From [Eubacterium] siraeum (lineage in GTDB: Bacteria; Bacillota; Clostridia; Oscillospirales; Ruminococcaceae): a DNA stretch of 64,000 nucleotides. Positions 9,401-18,004 of the stretch are shown here, piece after piece. The DNA lies in contig CP102281.1 of assembly GCA_025150425.1 (NCBI GenBank), positions 2,356,001-2,420,000 on the forward strand. Direction: 5' to 3'. The position numbers and the translations under genes were made by a program. The notes beneath the pieces were generated by a model. The model saw nothing but the letters and a program-made list of their open reading frames with translations. It did not search any database and was not told the DNA's origin. The stretch's first letter is position 1; each line of letters opens with the position of its first letter.

Positions 9401-10728
9401 GACGAGCAGGCTTCATTAAGAAGTATGCTCTCTATTTCTCCGTCCTTTACACGCATACACTTCATATCCTGACCGCCTATATCGAGGATAAACTCAACGC
9501 CGGGCAGAATCTTCTCTGCGGCCTTGTAATGCGCCATTGTTTCAATCTCACCGAAATCAACACCAAGTGCCGCCTTTATGAGATGCTCGCCGTAGCCTGT
9601 AGCGGTCGATTTTGCTATATATGCCTTTTCGGGCATTTTCGAATATACGTCTTTTACTATCTCAATCACGGATTTGAGCGGATCGCCCATATTGTTTCCG
9701 TAGTGGGAATAGAGAATATCGCCGTCTTTATTTATAAGAGTAGCTTTTGTTGTGGTAGAGCCTGCATCTATACCAAGATAGCATGGACCTTCGGCTTCAG
9801 AAAGTTCTTTTACAGGGATAACCGCCTTTGCGTGTCTGTCGCAGAATTCTTTAAGCTCCTGCTCGTCTTTGAACAGGGGCGCAAGCCTTTCTACCTCGTG
9901 TACCTCGACAGTAGCAAGCGCCTTAAGATCGTCCCTCAGCTTGTCCACAGAAAGCTCCTCACGGTTTTCCGCAAGAGATGCGCCCATAGCGACAAACAGA
10001 TTTGCATCGGGCGGAAAAACTATATGTTCATCGTCAAGCTGTAACGTTTCGATGAAACGCTTTCTGAGTTCCGAAAGATAGTGAAGCGGTCCGCCGAGGA
10101 ACGCAACGTGTCCTCTTATCGGCTTGCCGCAGGCAAGTCCGCTTATCGTCTGGTTTACGACCGACTGGAATATTGATGCGGCAACATCACTCTTTTTAGC
10201 ACCGTCATTAAGCAGCGGCTGTATATCCGACTTTGCAAAAACACCGCATCGTGACGCAATGGGGTATATAGTCGTGTAGTCCTTTGCAAGCTCGTTTATG
10301 CCTGTTATATCGGTATTCAGAAGCGAAGCCATCTGGTCGATGAACGCACCTGTACCGCCTGCGCACGAGCCGTTCATACGCTGTTCGATACCGCCTGTGA
10401 GATATGTAATCTTTGCGTCCTCGCCGCCAAGCTCTATAGCTACGTCTGTCTGAGGAATGAATGTCTGTATCGCCGTTGTTCCTGCGGAAACCTCCTGTAC
10501 AAATGGTATTCCGAGCCAGTGCGATACCGAGATACCGCCCGAGCCTGTTACCGCAACAGTCACATTCTTCTCGTCTATGGTTTCAAGGCATCCGCCGAGA
10601 ACCTCTGCAATTGTCTTTTTTATATCCGAATAATGCCTCTGATAATTCTTGTATACGGCATTATTTTCATCGTCCAGCACCGCAATTTTAACGGTAGTTG
10701 AACCTACGTCAAGTCCTATATGCAACAT
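6433..10728 (-). CDS. Giant 2-hydroxyacyl-CoA dehydratase activase-like protein (BadF/BcrA-type ATPase)
   Basis: The 1431-residue protein carries two ASKHA ATPase domains: the first opens [18 protein letters not shown] (residues 3-20, with [11 protein letters not shown] later), the second [16 protein letters not shown] (about 317-332, with [12 protein letters not shown], the Cys pattern that holds the activase [4Fe-4S] cluster). A Cys-rich segment [10 protein letters not shown], a DUF2229-like region ([13 protein letters not shown] onwards) and an HgdB-like C-terminal region follow. Family members hydrolyse ATP to inject an electron into a dehydratase or similar double-cubane enzyme; the fused version's substrate is unknown. 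No dehydratase alpha/beta subunits lie nearby. Start MLHIGLDVG at 10728 is standard for the family. Confidence 0.88.
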   Translation of the reverse strand: MLHIGLDVGSTTVKIAVLDDENNAVYKNYQRHYSDIKKTIAEVLGGCLETIDEKNVTVAVTGSGGISVSHWLGIPFVQEVSAGTTAIQTFIPQTDVAIELGGEDAKITYLTGGIEQRMNGSCAGGTGAFIDQMASLLNTDITGINELAKDYTTIYPIASRCGVFAKSDIQPLLNDGAKKSDVAASIFQSVVNQTISGLACGKPIRGHVAFLGGPLHYLSELRKRFIETLQLDDEHIVFPPDANLFVAMGASLAENREELSVDKLRDDLKALATVEVHEVERLAPLFKDEQELKEFCDRHAKAVIPVKELSEAEGPCYLGIDAGSTTTKATLINKDGDILYSHYGNNMGDPLKSVIEIVKDVYSKMPEKAYIAKSTATGYGEHLIKAALGVDFGEIETMAHYKAAEKILPGVEFILDIGGQDMKCMRVKDGEIESILLNEACSSGCGSFIQNFANALGMQPEEFAQIGLSAKSPVDLGSRCTVFMNSRVKQAQKEGASVADISAGLSYSVVKNALFKVIKIRDPKQMGEKIIVQGGTFLNNSVLRAFELTCGREVVRPDKAGLMGAYGSALVALSRDDGKGSTLAPLEKLENFTIQKTTARCGRCSNNCLLTISKFADGTRYITNNRCERGAGLGSKSKELLPNLFDYKYKRLFDYEPLDPETAPRGVVGIPRVLGLYENYPFWFTLFTKLGYSVKLSPKSSREIYDRGIETMPSESVCYPAKLSHGHIMSLLDEGVKFIFYPALPYEMDNGGGGDNHYNCPVVATYSEVIKNSVPELRADDITFMNPFLPIYDEDRMIERLIEEFMPLGIGGAEIGVALKAAYEEDRRFKDDIRSKGEEVLKMLKEKGKKGIVLAGRPYHVDPEINHGIPEMINGYGFAVLTEDSVAHLGTVVRPIRVVDQWMYHTRLYAAATLVGQTPELELVQLNSFGCGLDAITTDEVQEILQGYGRMYTVLKIDEVNNLGAARIRLRSLISVMEERERNGIKPVPKYKGYIRQPLFTKEMKKDYTIIAPQMSPYHFELLEQAFRYSGYNVEIQKNYSKEVVDEGLKYVNNDACYPAIITIGQLLYALNHGKYDKDKVAVLITQTGGACRATNYVGMLKKALKDAGLDNVPLISLNVVGMEKNPGFTLTLPLIYRAFISVIYGDLLSRCVYRVRPYEAEKGATNKMYEKWNEKLKGEIKSLSLARFNKNVKAIVADFDSIPTLDIEKPRVGIVGEILVKYHPAANNNVVELVEAEGAEAVVPDLMGFIYFICDHANSRHELLTVSGARYKLSNMAIKLIEFMQKSYKGAIEGTKFGSFMKISDMRKLVKGVVSTGNIAGEGWFLSAEMIELIHSGVNNIICMQPFACLPNHVTGKGIIGELRRQNPESNIIAVDYDPGASEVNQVNRIKLMLTQAFRQMREKKLPTEENIVAPEAKVKINDKYSALDV

Positions 10729-10838
10729 CTGTTCTTTTCCTTCCGGGAATTTATACGGCTATATGCCGATTCTGACTGTAATTGTGCCACGTTCCGATTA
10801 ACGTAATATTAACTTTTCGGGAACGTCACACATTCAAA

Positions 10839-10867
10839 ATTATACACTATTTACGCAGGAATTTCAA
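10839..10867 (-). promoter_or_regulatory. Sigma-A promoter of the activase gene
   Basis: On the minus strand TTGAAA (10862-10867) and TATAAT (10839-10844) are spaced by 17 bp, about 110 bp before the activase start. This promoter lies inside the left copy of a 58-bp direct repeat. A related promoter sequence precedes the WYL regulator gene at 27.6 kb. Confidence 0.8.
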
Positions 10868-10897
10868 GACGTATCGCAGAAATTATATTAAATAAGT
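10840..10897. repeat. 58-bp direct repeat, left copy
   Basis: Identical to 11710-11767 except for one base (C at 10870, T at 11740). The two copies bracket the toxin-antitoxin cassette exactly: the left copy ends 22 bp before the cassette promoter and the right copy begins 15 bp after its terminator. Confidence 0.95.
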
Positions 10898-10919
10898 ATC
10901 GAAAGAGCCGATTTCGGTA

Positions 10920-10970
10920 TTGACATTCCGGCGAATAAGACGTATAATAAATATAGAAAATATCCTATAT
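10920..10970 (+). promoter_or_regulatory. Promoter and probable operator of the toxin-antitoxin operon
   Basis: TTGACA (10920-10925), 17 bp, TATAAT (10943-10948): a consensus sigma-A promoter. ATATAG-N8-CTATAT (10951-10970) is an inverted repeat over the expected transcription start, well placed for repression by the antitoxin or the toxin-antitoxin complex. Confidence 0.75.
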
Positions 10971-10984
10971 AAATGTAAAAAGCG

Positions 10985-11356
10985 GTGATAGATATAGAAG
11001 AAAAAGAAGAATTTGTAATCATCTTTTACAAGAAAGACGACGGTACAGAGCCGGCTAAAGAATTTCTTGACGGACTTGACAATAAAATGAGGGCAAAAAT
11101 GATACGAACCGTTGAGCTTCTGCGTGATTACGGATACGAGTTGCGTGAGCCGTATTCAAAGCATCTGAATAACGGGATATTTGAGCTCAGAGCAAAAGTC
11201 AGCACCGATATAACAAGAGTTCTGTATTTTTTTGTTTCGGGTCGGAAAGCTATACTTACACACGGCTTTGTCAAGAAAACGCAGAAAACACCGCAGTCGG
11301 AAATAGAAAAAGCCGAGAATTACAGAAGAGATTATCTGAGCAAAAACAAATCATAG
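10985..11356 (+). CDS. RelE/HigB-family toxin (phage-derived Gp49-like)
   Basis: A 123-residue protein of the Gp49-like branch (PF05973) of the RelE superfamily: IIFYKKDDGTEPAKEFLDGLD near the N-terminus (split here: FYKKDDG, AKEFLDGL), LRDYGYELREPYSKHL, GIFELRAK, RVLYFF and LTHGFVKKTQKTP, the usual order of conserved segments including the basic residues of the ribosome-dependent mRNA interferase site. Translation starts at GTG 10985, with only a poor ribosome site and a leader of about 30 nt. The gene order toxin then antitoxin is that of higBA. The XRE-type partner follows after 17 bp. Confidence 0.88.
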   Translation: MIDIEEKEEFVIIFYKKDDGTEPAKEFLDGLDNKMRAKMIRTVELLRDYGYELREPYSKHLNNGIFELRAKVSTDITRVLYFFVSGRKAILTHGFVKKTQKTPQSEIEKAENYRRDYLSKNKS

Positions 11357-11373
11357 CGTGAGGAGGAACAGAT

Positions 11374-11655
11374 ATGGCTACCAATTTCAACGATTATCTT
11401 AACGAACAGCTCAAAGACGAATGCTTCAGAACGGAATATGACGCTCTTGAGCCTGAATATGCGCTCATAAGGGCGATTATAGACGCAAGAAAATCAAAAG
11501 GTATAACACAAAAGACCTTATCGGAAAAGACGGGAATAGCTCAGGGCGACATAAGCAAGCTGGAAAACGGAAATTCCAACCCTTCGCTCAGAACGCTGTG
11601 CAGGCTTGCCGCAGGAATGGACATGAAGTTAAAAATAGAATTTGTTCCGAAATAA
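11374..11655 (+). CDS. XRE-family antitoxin (HigA-like)
   Basis: A 93-residue protein with a C-terminal Cro/C1-type helix-turn-helix (about residues 32-90: KGITQKTLSEKTGIAQGDIS, then NPSLRTLCRLAAGMDMKL). The N-terminal 30 residues (FNDYLNEQLKDECFRTEYD) are the usual toxin-contact segment of this antitoxin group. It has a strong ribosome site (GAGGAGG). It would neutralise the upstream RelE/HigB-like toxin and repress the operon through the inverted repeat at the promoter. Confidence 0.9.
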   Translation: MATNFNDYLNEQLKDECFRTEYDALEPEYALIRAIIDARKSKGITQKTLSEKTGIAQGDISKLENGNSNPSLRTLCRLAAGMDMKLKIEFVPK

Positions 11656-11657
11656 AA

Positions 11658-11694
11658 GATACGGCCTCCGCAAAGGAAAAGCGGAGGCTGTATC
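11658..11694 (+). terminator. Terminator of the toxin-antitoxin operon
   Basis: GATACGGCCTCCGC and GCGGAGGCTGTATC form a 14-bp stem with one G-U pair. On the minus strand it is followed by TCTTTTATTT, so it would also stop transcription from the duplicated minus-strand promoter at 11709-11737. Confidence 0.8.
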
Positions 11695-11709
11695 TGTATT
11701 ATTAGACTA

Positions 11710-11767
11710 TTATACACTATTTACGCAGGAATTTCAAGATGTATCGCAGAAATTATATTAAATAAGT
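11710..11767. repeat. 58-bp direct repeat, right copy, with stranded promoter copy
   Basis: 57 of 58 bases match 10840-10897. It includes a second copy of the minus-strand promoter (TATAAT complement at 11709-11714, TTGAAA complement at 11732-11737) that now points into the 3' end of the toxin-antitoxin cassette rather than at the activase gene. Confidence 0.95.
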
Positions 11768-11853
11768 GTAGTTCTGCCCGCATTTTCTGAATTTTGAGTA
11801 AAATTACCGTAAAACGCTCTTATTATTTGGATAGTTTTAAGTGCCGTTATTTC

Positions 11854-11882
11854 TTGACTTTTGAGGTTACAGCGGATATAAT
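11854..11882 (+). promoter_or_regulatory. Sigma-A promoter of dapL
   Basis: TTGACT (11854-11859), 17 bp, TATAAT (11877-11882), about 67 bp before the dapL start. The leader holds a ribosome site GAAAGGAAA. Confidence 0.8.
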
Positions 11883-11949
11883 GATATTGTGTATATCTGT
11901 GTCGATATAAAGACACGCCGATTACAGAAAGAAAGGAAACTTAACGCAA

Positions 11950-13155
11950 ATGGCAAAGATGAATCCGGGCTTTTTAAATCTCAAGAAAAGCTATCTTTTT
12001 ATCGAAATAGGCAAGAGAGTAAGAGAGTACATTGCCGCTCACCCCGATAATAAAATTATAAAGATGGGTATAGGCGACGTTACACAGCCTTTGGCTCCCG
12101 TTGTAGTTGCGGCTATGAAGAAGGCCGCTGACGAAATGGGCGTAAAGGAAACATTCAGAGGTTACGAGGACAGCGGTAAGGGCTACGACTTCCTTCGTGA
12201 AGCGGTTGCAGGCTACTACAAGAGCTTCGGCGTAACCGTTTCTCCCGAAGAGGTGCTGATAAGCGACGGTGCAAAGAGCGACTGCGGCAACATCGGCGAC
12301 ATCTTCAGCGAAAACGAGGACGTTGTCGTAACAGACCCCGCATATCCTGTATATGTTGACTCAAACGTAATGGGCGGAAGAACAGTTCACTATGTAAACT
12401 CTACGGAAGACAACGGATTTGCCGCTATGCCCGATGAATCCATGAAACCCGGTCTTATCTATCTTTGCTCACCCAACAACCCCACAGGCTCTGTTTATAC
12501 AAAAGAACAGCTCAAGGTATGGGTAGACTATGCTATAAAGAATAAATCCGTAATTATCTTTGATGCGGCTTATGAAGCGTTTATCTCAGACGAAACACTT
12601 CCCCGCTCGATCTTCCAGATAGAAGGAGCAAGAAAGTGCGCTATAGAGATATGCTCGCTTTCCAAGACAGCAGGCTTTACCGGTACAAGATGCGGTTATA
12701 CCGTTATCCCCGAAGAACTTATGCTTGAAACTCCCACCGGTGAAGAAATCAGCTTTATGCAGTTATGGTGCAGAAGACAGGGAAGCAAGTTCAACGGTGT
12801 TTCCTATCCCGTTCAGCGTGCCGCAGAGGCTGTATTCACAGAGGAAGGCTACAAGCAGACGAGAGCTACAATAGCTTACTATATGCAGAACGCAAAGGTT
12901 ATGAGCGAAACGTTTGACGAGCTTGGAATCAAGTATACAGGCGGCAAGAACAGCCCGTACATCTGGTTCAAATGCCCCGACGGAATGGACAGCTGGACAT
13001 TCTTCGACAAGCTCCTGAACGAAGCCGAGGTTGTCGGCACTCCCGGTGCAGGCTTCGGCAAGAACGGCGACGGCTGGTTCAGACTTACTGCATTCGGCAC
13101 TCACGAAAACACGGTTGAAGCTATGCAGAGAGTAAAGAAGCTCCTGTCAAAGTAA
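11950..13155 (+). CDS. dapL: LL-diaminopimelate aminotransferase
   Basis: A 401-residue PLP-dependent fold type I aminotransferase that makes LL-diaminopimelate directly from tetrahydrodipicolinate, the short route to lysine and peptidoglycan. Diagnostic segments: MNPGFLNLKKSYLF at the N-terminus, KMGIGDVTQPL, FRGYEDSGKGYDFLREAV, LCSPNNPTGSVY, IFDAAYEAFI, the PLP-lysine motif SLSKTAGFTGTRCGY and SRGDGWFRLTAFG-like WFRLTAFGTHEN. Length matches the family (about 400 aa). The next gene starts 8 bp after the stop, so the two are probably cotranscribed. Confidence 0.96.
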   Translation: MAKMNPGFLNLKKSYLFIEIGKRVREYIAAHPDNKIIKMGIGDVTQPLAPVVVAAMKKAADEMGVKETFRGYEDSGKGYDFLREAVAGYYKSFGVTVSPEEVLISDGAKSDCGNIGDIFSENEDVVVTDPAYPVYVDSNVMGGRTVHYVNSTEDNGFAAMPDESMKPGLIYLCSPNNPTGSVYTKEQLKVWVDYAIKNKSVIIFDAAYEAFISDETLPRSIFQIEGARKCAIEICSLSKTAGFTGTRCGYTVIPEELMLETPTGEEISFMQLWCRRQGSKFNGVSYPVQRAAEAVFTEEGYKQTRATIAYYMQNAKVMSETFDELGIKYTGGKNSPYIWFKCPDGMDSWTFFDKLLNEAEVVGTPGAGFGKNGDGWFRLTAFGTHENTVEAMQRVKKLLSK

Positions 13156-13163
13156 GAAGCGAT

Positions 13164-13952
13164 ATGGTCAGAATATCGGACTGCTCATCAAAACCGGTAA
13201 GGATACTGTCATATACGCTCATTGTCACAGGTGCGATAGTGCTGACAATGTTCATAATACCGCTTTTCAGCGGAACGCTTAACACAGGCTCTTATTTCGG
13301 GTTTGTAATAGGCGGTGTAACGGTGCTTCTCGGCATATTCACCCCGAAGCTGTTCAGCAACGCAAAAAAAGCGGTGAGATATATCTTCCGTGCCGTGCTT
13401 ATCATATACGGCGTACTTGCGGTATATGCGATAACGCTCTCGGCTTTTATGATTGCAAATATGAACGACGCACCCGAAAAGGACGGCTCACGCACGGTAA
13501 TAGTGCTTGGCTGTCAGGTAAGACGTGACGGTCCGAGTCTTATGCTCAGACGCCGCCTTGACGCAGCCTGCAGCTATCTGTCGACGGATACGAAAGCCGA
13601 CTGCATCGTTTCGGGCGGTAAGGGCGATAACGAGCATATCAGCGAGGCTGAGGCAATGTATGAGGCACTCGTGAATGACGGCATATCGGAAAGCCGTATC
13701 TCAAAAGAGGACAAGTCTTCAAGCACCTACGAAAACCTGCTGTTTTCAAAACAGATACTTGAAGACAGTGGGAAGCCGCTCAGAATAGCTATCGTGACCG
13801 ACGGCTTTCATCAGTGGCGGGCGAGGCTGCAAGCCGAAAGTCTGGGCTATGACGTTAAATGCGTCAGCGCCGCTACACCGTGGTATCTCGTTCCTGTTTA
13901 CTGGGTACGGGAATGGTTTGCACTGAGCTATCTGTTCGTGTTCGGCGTTTAA
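13164..13952 (+). CDS. YdcF/SanA-like DUF218 membrane protein
   Basis: A 262-residue protein with about three hydrophobic segments (residues 14-33, 41-60 and 71-97), then a DUF218 domain with VIVLGCQVRRDGPS (111-124), SGGKGDNEHISEAEAM and TDGFHQWRA. In other bacteria DUF218 proteins (SanA, ElyC, YdcF) affect envelope synthesis or vancomycin sensitivity; the biochemical activity is not settled. It follows dapL by 8 bp, a plausible link through cell-wall precursor metabolism, although that is inference. Confidence 0.85.
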   Translation: MVRISDCSSKPVRILSYTLIVTGAIVLTMFIIPLFSGTLNTGSYFGFVIGGVTVLLGIFTPKLFSNAKKAVRYIFRAVLIIYGVLAVYAITLSAFMIANMNDAPEKDGSRTVIVLGCQVRRDGPSLMLRRRLDAACSYLSTDTKADCIVSGGKGDNEHISEAEAMYEALVNDGISESRISKEDKSSSTYENLLFSKQILEDSGKPLRIAIVTDGFHQWRARLQAESLGYDVKCVSAATPWYLVPVYWVREWFALSYLFVFGV

Positions 13953-14005
13953 AACGGGTAAATATTATTATGATATAAATTCAGAGGTCAGGAAGGAAAA
14001 GAAAT

Positions 14006-14392
14006 ATGGAAAAAAATATTTCAAAAGCAAAGGTTCTTGTATGCGATGACTCAATGATGGTCAGAAACAAGATGAAAAAACTTCTTACCGCATACGGCTT
14101 CACTCAGATTTTCGAGGCAAGCGACGGTGCGCAGGCGGTTGAAAAGTTTGCAGACATCGTACCCGATGTTACTTTTATGGACATCGTAATGCCTGAGCTT
14201 TCGGGAGTTGAGGCACTCAAGCTGATCAAGACAAATTCGCCCGACGCCGTTGTTATTATGGCTACATCGGTCGGCACCGTAGGCAATCTCTCCGAGGCTA
14301 TCAAGCTCGGCGCTAACGACTTTTTACAGAAACCCGTTGACGAAGAACAGCTTTACAAGCTCCTCGACAACTATTTCAAGAAGGAGGCTTAA
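14006..14392 (+). CDS. CheY-like single-domain response regulator
   Basis: A 128-residue receiver domain alone, with no output domain. The acidic pair is VCDDSMMVR (DD at about 13-14), the phospho-acceptor Asp lies in VTFMDIVMPELSG (about residue 57), the conserved Thr/Ser is in IMATSVGT and the Lys is in DFLQKPVDE. It has a good ribosome site. It is followed after 3 bp by a CheX-like protein whose probable job is to dephosphorylate it. No histidine kinase or chemoreceptor lies in the window. Confidence 0.92.
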   Translation: MEKNISKAKVLVCDDSMMVRNKMKKLLTAYGFTQIFEASDGAQAVEKFADIVPDVTFMDIVMPELSGVEALKLIKTNSPDAVVIMATSVGTVGNLSEAIKLGANDFLQKPVDEEQLYKLLDNYFKKEA

Positions 14393-14395
14393 GCG

Positions 14396-15274
14396 ATGTT
14401 CACACAGTTTTTCGGCAGCTATCTGTTAAACAGGAAAATCGTTTCACCCGCAAATCTCCGTGTTGCTCTTGAAAAGAAGGACACAACAAGAGTAAAGCTG
14501 GGCGTACTTGCCATCAACGCAGGCTATATGACGGCAAAGCAGGTTGACGCCGTACATAGAAAGCAGGCAACGGTAGACAAGAGAATTGGCGATATTGCCG
14601 TTGATATGGGCTATCTTACCGAAGCGCAGGTCGAAGAACTTCTTTCAAGCCAGAAGACCGGATGCCTTTTACTCGGACAGGCGCTCGTTGATATGGGCTG
14701 TCTTACAAACGAGGAATTCGAAATCGTTCTCAACGACTACAAAAAAGAAAACGGACTTACCGACAAGGACTTCAGCAATGAAGATAACGAAAAGACGGAA
14801 AACGTTATTTCTTCTTTCTTTGCTATCGAGGGCGAATACAAGGATTATTGCTCTGAATATGTAAATGTTCTGTTCAAGAATCTTATCCGTTTTGTTGGCG
14901 ATGATTTCACTCCCTTACAGTCAGCCGTTACAGACAGCAACGATACGGCGGTGATACAGGAGCTTTGCGGCGATTTCAACGCAGTTTCGGCTATAACAGC
15001 CGACAACAAGGCGGCCGCAGTATTTGCAAGCCGTTTTGCAGAGGAAGAAATAACCGATATGGACTATGCAAATGACGCTATCAGCGAATTCTTAAACCTC
15101 AGCAACGGTCTTTATAACGTCAATATTTCCGAAACTACAGGCAAGGAAATAGGACTTAATCCGCCGGAAACGACCACATCATCGGCTGTAAGCGGTATAA
15201 AATCGAAGTTCACGCTTACAATACCCGTAGAATATACGTTCGGCACAGTTGTATTCACGCTTGCCGTAATATAA
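14396..15274 (+). CDS. MshEN/GspE-N-like repeats fused to a CheX-like phosphatase domain
   Basis: A 292-residue cytosolic protein. The N-terminal 125 residues hold four tandem copies of the GspE-N/MshEN half motif (for example LGVLAINAGYMTAKQVDAV, IGDIAVDMGYLTEAQVEEL, LGQALVDMGCLTNEEFE); in type II/IV filament ATPases this motif pair binds c-di-GMP. The C-terminal half (about 140-290) resembles CheX/CheC, including EEEITDMDYANDAISEFLNL with the E-x2-N type active-site helix (DAISEFLN) and a terminal strand pair. It would dephosphorylate the CheY-like protein encoded just upstream, perhaps under c-di-GMP control (inference). Confidence 0.75.
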   Translation: MFTQFFGSYLLNRKIVSPANLRVALEKKDTTRVKLGVLAINAGYMTAKQVDAVHRKQATVDKRIGDIAVDMGYLTEAQVEELLSSQKTGCLLLGQALVDMGCLTNEEFEIVLNDYKKENGLTDKDFSNEDNEKTENVISSFFAIEGEYKDYCSEYVNVLFKNLIRFVGDDFTPLQSAVTDSNDTAVIQELCGDFNAVSAITADNKAAAVFASRFAEEEITDMDYANDAISEFLNLSNGLYNVNISETTGKEIGLNPPETTTSSAVSGIKSKFTLTIPVEYTFGTVVFTLAVI

Positions 15275-15497
15275 AATCTGATATAAAGCGGACCCCCGTA
15301 TAAGACGAAAACCTTATTCACGGGGATAAGTCTGTGTGTTTTAAGTAAAGAAGCTGTAATCCGGCTATAATATCGCTGTTACAAAGATGTAACGGCAAAG
15401 TAAGACGGATTCGCTATAAGAACAAAAGAAAACGCTTGCCGCATATCCGACGGCAAAGCAAAAAAATCAAAAGAAGACAAGTCTGGAAAGGAAAACT

Positions 15498-17276
15498 ATG
15501 GATATTTTCGGCATTCTGACTATGGTCGGAGGACTTGCGCTGTTCCTGTTCGGTATGAACGCAATGGGACAGGGCCTTGAAAAGCTGTCGGGAAGCCGCC
15601 TTGAGCGAATTCTCGAAAAAATGACCTCCAACCCTTTCAAAGCCATCATGCTCGGAGCTTTAGTCACAGCGGTAATCCAGTCATCATCGGCAACCACAGT
15701 AATGGTAGTCGGTTTTGTAAACTCGGGTATTATGAGGCTGTCGCAGGCTATCGGTGTTATTATGGGTGCCAATATAGGTACTACTATGACATCGTGGCTG
15801 TTGTCACTGACAGGAATACAGGGTGAAAGCATTTTCATGCAGCTGCTCAAGCCCACATCTTTCACGCCTATACTGGCGATAATCGGCATTTTCTTTATAA
15901 TGATGTCAAAATCCAGCAAGAAAAAGGATATAGGTACTATCCTTATGGGTTTTGCGATACTTATGTTCGGTATGGAAACGATGAGTTCCGCCGTTGCGCC
16001 GCTGGCTGACAACGAACAGTTCAAGAGCATTCTCACTATGTTCTCAAATCCCGTGCTTGGCGTTATCGCAGGTGCTGTGCTTACAGCCGTTATTCAGAGT
16101 TCATCTGCGTCTGTCGGCATTTTGCAGGCTATGTGCGCTACGGGAGCGGTTACTTACAGCACTGCCCTGCCGATAATCATGGGACAGAATATAGGTACCT
16201 GCGTTACCGCACTGCTTTCTGCAATCGGTGCAAACAAAAACGCAAAGCGTGCCGCACTTGTTCACCTTTACTTCAACCTCATCGGCACTATAGTATTTAT
16301 GGTACTGTTCTATATCATAAACGCTATATTCCCCTTCGAGTTCTTTGAACAATCTGCAAACCAGGCAGGCATAGCGATAATGCACAGCGTATTCAATATC
16401 TTTGCAACGATAGTCTGGTTACCGTTCATGAAGCTGCTCGAAAAGCTCGCATATATCTCAGTGCGTGACAAGAAGGACGATAGTGCTCCGACAAACGAGT
16501 TCCAGATACTTGATCCCCGTTTCCTTGCAACTCCCTCAGTTGCTCTGGAGCAGTGCAAGTCAATAGCTGTCAGAATGGCAGACTGTGCAAGAGATACATT
16601 GAAGCTCTCAATGGGGCTTATGTCCAAATATAACGATCGCGATGTCGAAATAGTAAACGAGAACGAGGAAAAAGTCGATGTCTATGAGGACAAGCTCGGC
16701 AGTTACCTGTTACAGCTGGGTTCCAAGAACCTTACCCCCGGCGACAGCCAGACGGTAAATATGCTGCTGCACTGCATCAGCGACTTTGAGCGTATATCGG
16801 ACCACGCTGTCAATATTAGTGAATGTGCAAAGGAAATGCATACGAAGGGCCTTTCGTTCTCGAAGAAGGCTATTGAGGAAATACACATTTTCAACGGTGC
16901 TTTAAACGAAATACTCGATACCGCCATTACGGCGTTCGAGCATGGAGATATTGAGCAGGCAAAATCGGTCGAACCTCTTGAAGAAGTAATCGACAATCTG
17001 CGTACCGAGATTAGAAACAGACACGTCAAGCGTCTGCGTAAAGGCAAATGCACCATTGAAATGGGCTTTGTGCTGACCGACCTTATCACGAATTACGAAA
17101 GAGTGGCAGACCACTGCTCAAATATTGCAGTCTGTATGATACAGATACATGACAACAGCTTTGACACACATAGCTATATAAGCGACCTCAAAGCTACAAA
17201 CAACGAGGAGTTCCGCAGAAAGTTCACTGTTTTCAGTGAGAAGTATATGCTCCCCGACGCAAAGAAAACAGATTAA
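15498..17276 (+). CDS. Na+/phosphate cotransporter family protein with C-terminal PhoU domain
   Basis: A 592-residue protein of the NptA/YjbB type (PF02690). Two inverted repeats carry the signature QSSSATTVMVVGFVNSG (about 58-74) and QSSSASVGILQAM (about 202), each followed by GANIGTT or GQNIGTC, embedded in about nine membrane segments. Residues 350-560 form a PhoU-like helical bundle on the cytosolic side. It imports or exports phosphate with sodium; direction cannot be told. A rho-independent terminator follows. Upstream 223 bp contain a TATAAT near 15370 but no clear -35. Confidence 0.92.
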   Translation: MDIFGILTMVGGLALFLFGMNAMGQGLEKLSGSRLERILEKMTSNPFKAIMLGALVTAVIQSSSATTVMVVGFVNSGIMRLSQAIGVIMGANIGTTMTSWLLSLTGIQGESIFMQLLKPTSFTPILAIIGIFFIMMSKSSKKKDIGTILMGFAILMFGMETMSSAVAPLADNEQFKSILTMFSNPVLGVIAGAVLTAVIQSSSASVGILQAMCATGAVTYSTALPIIMGQNIGTCVTALLSAIGANKNAKRAALVHLYFNLIGTIVFMVLFYIINAIFPFEFFEQSANQAGIAIMHSVFNIFATIVWLPFMKLLEKLAYISVRDKKDDSAPTNEFQILDPRFLATPSVALEQCKSIAVRMADCARDTLKLSMGLMSKYNDRDVEIVNENEEKVDVYEDKLGSYLLQLGSKNLTPGDSQTVNMLLHCISDFERISDHAVNISECAKEMHTKGLSFSKKAIEEIHIFNGALNEILDTAITAFEHGDIEQAKSVEPLEEVIDNLRTEIRNRHVKRLRKGKCTIEMGFVLTDLITNYERVADHCSNIAVCMIQIHDNSFDTHSYISDLKATNNEEFRRKFTVFSEKYMLPDAKKTD

Positions 17277-17281
17277 TGCTT

Positions 17282-17310
17282 ACCGCCGTGATTTTTTCAC
17301 GGCGGTTTTT
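17282..17310 (+). terminator. Terminator of the Na/phosphate cotransporter gene
   Basis: ACCGCCGTGA and TCACGGCGGT form a perfect 10-bp stem with a T-only loop, followed by a run of five Ts. Confidence 0.92.
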
Positions 17311-17334
17311 CATATTTATACCTGCTGTTTTCGA

Positions 17335-17364
17335 TTGACAAAAGGGCAGTATTTGTGTTATATT
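17335..17364 (+). promoter_or_regulatory. Sigma-A promoter of the dCMP deaminase gene
   Basis: TTGACA (17335-17340), 18 bp, TATATT (17359-17364), about 35 bp before the ribosome site AGAAAGG. Confidence 0.8.
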
Positions 17365-17405
17365 AAACTCAGTATAAGAAAAACTGTTTTCAGAAAGGTT
17401 AAACT

Positions 17406-17897
17406 ATGGAAAGACGAGATAAGATAAATTACTACCTTGACATAGCCGAAACGGTATGTGAGCGGGGAACCTGCCTGCGCAGGAATTTCGGTGCAATAAT
17501 AGTACACAACGATGAGATAATCGCCACAGGATACAACGGAGCGCCGAGAGGCCTTAAAAACTGTTCCGACCTCGGAATATGCACCCGTGAAAAGCTGAAC
17601 GTTCCGAAAGGTCAGCGTTACGAGCTTTGCCGCTCGGTTCACGCAGAGGCAAACTGTATAATCAGTGCGTCAAGGACGGATATGATAGGTTCTTCGCTTT
17701 TCCTTGCCTGTCACGATATGACCTCAGGCGGCACGCTCTGCGGAGAGGTTGAGCCTTGCTCAATGTGTAAGCGTCTTATAATAAACGCAGGTATCAAGGA
17801 TGTATTTATCCGCACCTCAGCAAACGAATACAAGGTCATCAATGTTGAAAGCTGGATAGAAAATGACCCCAGCCTTGACGGCTCGGGCGGATATTAA
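17406..17897 (+). CDS. Deoxycytidylate (dCMP) deaminase family protein, ComEB-like
   Basis: A 163-residue zinc-dependent cytidine/deoxycytidylate deaminase. Zinc and catalytic residues are in VHAEANCI (His and Glu) and EPCSMCKR (two Cys). RNFGAIIVHNDEIIATGYNG and APRGLKNCSDLG are the family's substrate-loop segments. It converts dCMP to dUMP for thymidylate synthesis; the same family includes the competence gene comEB. The metallophosphoesterase gene begins within about 11 bp of its stop, suggesting cotranscription. Confidence 0.9.
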   Translation: MERRDKINYYLDIAETVCERGTCLRRNFGAIIVHNDEIIATGYNGAPRGLKNCSDLGICTREKLNVPKGQRYELCRSVHAEANCIISASRTDMIGSSLFLACHDMTSGGTLCGEVEPCSMCKRLIINAGIKDVFIRTSANEYKVINVESWIENDPSLDGSGGY

Positions 17898-18004
17898 GAG
17901 GTGATTTTACGCTCACAAAAAAGACAAAGAAAAGAATAGCTGTAGGCTGTGCCGCAGGCGTTGCGGGAGCGGCTCTTGCCGCTTTAGGACTTGTCGCCTG
18001 TGAT

